64,000 nucleotides of DNA. It comes from Salegentibacter salinarum. Its GTDB lineage: Bacteria > Bacteroidota > Bacteroidia > Flavobacteriales > Flavobacteriaceae. The stretch lies in contig NZ_FUZC01000004.1 in the NCBI RefSeq assembly GCF_900168115.1, forward strand, positions 186,001-250,000. The letters are read 5' to 3'. The notes beneath the pieces are model-generated. The model made no database searches and was not told where the DNA came from. It saw only the letters and a list, made by a program, of their open reading frames with translations. Made by a program: the position numbers and the translations under genes. Positions 61,515 to 64,000 of this stretch are shown here, piece after piece; the first letter of the stretch is position 1; each line of letters begins with the position of its first letter.

Positions 61515-64000
61515 ATGCACAAGTTTTTCCTAAAGCTTTATTATTTTTTCAGAAGGCAAAAAGCTATTGGTTTTTTGTTGTTAATCCTTTTTGTACTGAC
61601 TGGCGGCTATTTTGCTTCTCAAATTCAGCTGGAAGAAGATATTACTAAACTAATTCCATCCGGGGAGAAACAAGACGCTTTACGCAAAGTCCTTGATAAT
61701 ACTGAGTTCTCAGATAAGCTCATTATCGCTATTTCTTCGGAAGAAAAAAATTCCGAAGAACTTACTGCCTACGCGAGTAAACTCACTGATTCCTTAGATA
61801 AAAAGTTACCGGAATATATTACCAAAATCCAGGGAGAAATTTCGGAAGAAGGAATTTTAGAAGTTTATGACTTCGTTTACCAAAATCTGCCGTTATTCCT
61901 AAATTCCCGGGATTATGAGGAAATAGATTCCCGATTGCAGCAAGATAGTATTCAGGAGCGATTGGAAAGCTCTTACAGAGACTTAATTTCTCCAACTGGA
62001 TTTATAACCAAACAATTTCTCTTTAAAGATCCACTTTCGCTAACCAACCTGGGTTTAGAAAAATTACAGGAACTTCAGGTAGACGATAGTTTTAAAATTT
62101 ACAATAATTACCTCGTCACCAAAGATGAAAAGCATTTGCTCCTCTTTATCACCCCGAAATATCCGGCTTCTGAAACAAGGAACAACGAGGTTTTTGTAGA
62201 GAAATTAGATCAAATTGTTTCTGATTTAAATGAAAATTCTGAAGTAAAAGCGGAATATTTTGGAGGAGTGTTATACGCTATTGCAAATGCAAAACAGATA
62301 AAAAGCGATATTCAGTTCACATTAAGCATTGCTTTTTCAATTTTACTTGTTCTACTAATTCTATTTTACCGAAGATTCTACGTTCCGCTACTGCTTTTTC
62401 TTCCCAGTTTATTTGGAGCTTTGGCGGCCATTACTTTACTGTATTTCCTCAAAGGGAGTGTCTCAGCGATTTCCTTAGGAATTGGTGCTATTTTATTGGG
62501 GATAAGCCTTGATTATGCGCTACATATTCTCACTCATTTTAGAAATAATGCCGATGTAAAAATACTATACCGGGAAGTCAGTAAGCCTATTTTAATGAGC
62601 AGTTTTACTACTGCTATTGCTTTTTTATGCCTGCTATTCCTTAAAAGTGAAGCTTTAAACGATTTGGGAATTTTTGCTGCTGTTAGTGTAATCACGGCTT
62701 CAGTATTTGCGTTAATTCTTATTCCACATTTTTATAAGCCGCAAAAAAATAAGAAAAAAGTAAAAAATAACTGGATAGATAAGCTCGCAACTCAGCGATT
62801 CTATCAAAATAAATTTTTAGTCGGATTTGTACTATTGCTATTTCTCTTCGGATTGTTCTTTTTTACAAAAGTCGAGTTTAACGTAGATCTTTCACAGGTT
62901 AATTTTGAACCTAAAAATATAAAGCAAACCGAGGAAAAAATTAAGCAGATTGCCGGTGAAGCCGCAAATACTACCTATTTGGTTTCCTACGGGAATGATA
63001 TTGATGAAGCGCTTTCCAGAAATAACGAACTATATCAGGAACTTAAAAACCTGGAAGAAACGGATAAAATTAAAAGGTTTAGCAGTATTGGAGGCGTAGT
63101 GCTTTCTACCGACAAACAAACCGAAAGAATTGAAGCCTGGGAAGAATTTTGGAGTGATTCTAAAAAGGAAAACTTAAAAAATAGCCTTTTAAATGAATCT
63201 TCTGAACTTGGTTTTAAAGCAGAAAGCTTTAATCGGTTTTACGAGCAATTAAACAAAGACTTTAATGGTATATTCCTGGAGGATTATCGTAATGTCTCAA
63301 CGCTTTATTTAGACGATTTTATAAATAATAATCCGGGATTTTCTACAGTTACCAGTACGCTTAGCTTTACAGAAAGTAATCCGGCAATTTTGGAAAAACT
63401 GGAGGAGGAAGAGGGCATCATCGCTATAGACCGGAAGCAAATGAACCAGGATTTTCTTGGGGATTTAAAAAGTGAATTCAACCAACTTATTTTATTCTCT
63501 CTAATTGCCGTTTTTATTGTTTTACTTCTTTTTTACAGGAATTTGCTGCTTAGTTTACTCACTTTATTGCCCATTGCCATTACCTGGATTATCGCTCTTG
63601 GAATTATGGCAGTTTTAGGCATAGAATTCAACATTTTAAATATTATTATTTCAACATTTATCTTCGGGCTTGGGCTAGATTACAGCATTTTTATTACCAA
63701 CGCCTGTTTAAAAGAATACGAAATAGGAAAACCTGCTTTAAAAACATACCAGGCTTCTATTTTGCTTTCTGTTTTAACTACCTTACTGGGAATTGGTGCA
63801 CTGGTTTTTGCCCAACATCCTGCACTCCAGTCTGTTTCGGTGGTTTCGGTGATTGGGGTTTTAACCGCGTTGTTGGTGGCTTTTGTAATCCAGACAAAAC
63901 TATTCGATCTTTTATTTTTCCGAAGAAAATTAGCGCAGAAAGCTCCTTTTAGTTTTTATTCGCTGGTTAAAAAATCTGGTAGTAAAGAGCAGCTCTATTT
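61515..64000 (+). CDS. MMPL/RND-family exporter, partial at window end
   Basis: The ATG at 61515 follows the preceding TAA directly. The frame is open to the last base (over 825 codons). It starts with one helix (ILFVLTGGYFASQIQLEED), then a large periplasmic loop, then two RND-type blocks of helices: ISLGIGAILLGISLDYALHIL near 315-335, and FIFGLGLDYSIFI and VLTTLLGIGALVFA in the second half. A second periplasmic loop separates the blocks. It is the lipid exporter seen in aryl polyene/flexirubin clusters and would pass pigment lipids to LolA. The C-terminus is outside the window. Confidence 0.9.
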   Translation, partial: MHKFFLKLYYFFRRQKAIGFLLLILFVLTGGYFASQIQLEEDITKLIPSGEKQDALRKVLDNTEFSDKLIIAISSEEKNSEELTAYASKLTDSLDKKLPEYITKIQGEISEEGILEVYDFVYQNLPLFLNSRDYEEIDSRLQQDSIQERLESSYRDLISPTGFITKQFLFKDPLSLTNLGLEKLQELQVDDSFKIYNNYLVTKDEKHLLLFITPKYPASETRNNEVFVEKLDQIVSDLNENSEVKAEYFGGVLYAIANAKQIKSDIQFTLSIAFSILLVLLILFYRRFYVPLLLFLPSLFGALAAITLLYFLKGSVSAISLGIGAILLGISLDYALHILTHFRNNADVKILYREVSKPILMSSFTTAIAFLCLLFLKSEALNDLGIFAAVSVITASVFALILIPHFYKPQKNKKKVKNNWIDKLATQRFYQNKFLVGFVLLLFLFGLFFFTKVEFNVDLSQVNFEPKNIKQTEEKIKQIAGEAANTTYLVSYGNDIDEALSRNNELYQELKNLEETDKIKRFSSIGGVVLSTDKQTERIEAWEEFWSDSKKENLKNSLLNESSELGFKAESFNRFYEQLNKDFNGIFLEDYRNVSTLYLDDFINNNPGFSTVTSTLSFTESNPAILEKLEEEEGIIAIDRKQMNQDFLGDLKSEFNQLILFSLIAVFIVLLLFYRNLLLSLLTLLPIAITWIIALGIMAVLGIEFNILNIIISTFIFGLGLDYSIFITNACLKEYEIGKPALKTYQASILLSVLTTLLGIGALVFAQHPALQSVSVVSVIGVLTALLVAFVIQTKLFDLLFFRRKLAQKAPFSFYSLVKKSGSKEQLY

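Overview
The window is AT-rich, gene-dense chromosomal DNA from a member of the Bacteroidota, most likely a marine-type Flavobacteriaceae (Gramella, Salegentibacter and Zunongwangia are comparable; the genus cannot be fixed from sequence alone). The evidence is family content: a TonB receptor with an STN domain and carboxypeptidase-like domain, DUF4249 lipoproteins, a type IX secretion sorting domain, a flavobacterial tyrosine ammonia-lyase beside a pigment-type fatty acid synthase cluster, and few Shine-Dalgarno sites.

Layout. 1-8.7 kb: housekeeping and envelope genes (quinone oxidoreductase, upp, universal stress protein, thioredoxin-like protein, tRNA-Arg, a three-gene glycolipid operon of GT2, LAB_N-like membrane protein and GT39, then manA). 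8.7-14.2 kb, minus strand: class A beta-lactamase, DUF1080 protein, Gfo/Idh/MocA oxidoreductase and aldo/keto reductase in one tight run, preceded by deoC-deoD. 14.3-22 kb: a TonB receptor locus with two duplicated DUF4249 lipoproteins and an MG2-like protein. 22.4-25.8 kb: a PAS histidine kinase and a VCBS/UnbV lipoprotein.

26.1-48.3 kb is a probable integrated island. The last 15 bp of tRNA-Pro(TGG) at its right end recur at its left end, and a tyrosine recombinase lies just inside the tRNA. Cargo: an XRE regulator plus DUF262 protein, AAA (DUF3696-type) ATPase and a protein of unknown family in one tight operon (candidate defence system); a divergent MNT/HEPN-like protein; a 1525-residue Mrr-nuclease/STAND NTPase of Avs-like architecture; a wrecked Fic gene; a large secreted alpha/beta hydrolase with a type IX sorting signal; membrane proteins; and several decayed modules, including a second, ruined copy of the integrase and its neighbour ORF. 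The island appears to have grown by more than one insertion.

48.5-64 kb: tRNA-Ser, then a flexirubin/aryl-polyene type cluster. A FAD-dependent oxidoreductase is divergent from a tyrosine ammonia-lyase, which is followed by FabG, acyltransferase, dehydratases, thioesterase, four ketosynthase-like proteins, ACP, polysaccharide deacetylase, LolA, a GT2-DUF2062 protein and an MMPL exporter cut by the window end. Together these can make a 4-coumaroyl starter, extend it as a polyene on a dedicated ACP, and move the product to the outer membrane.
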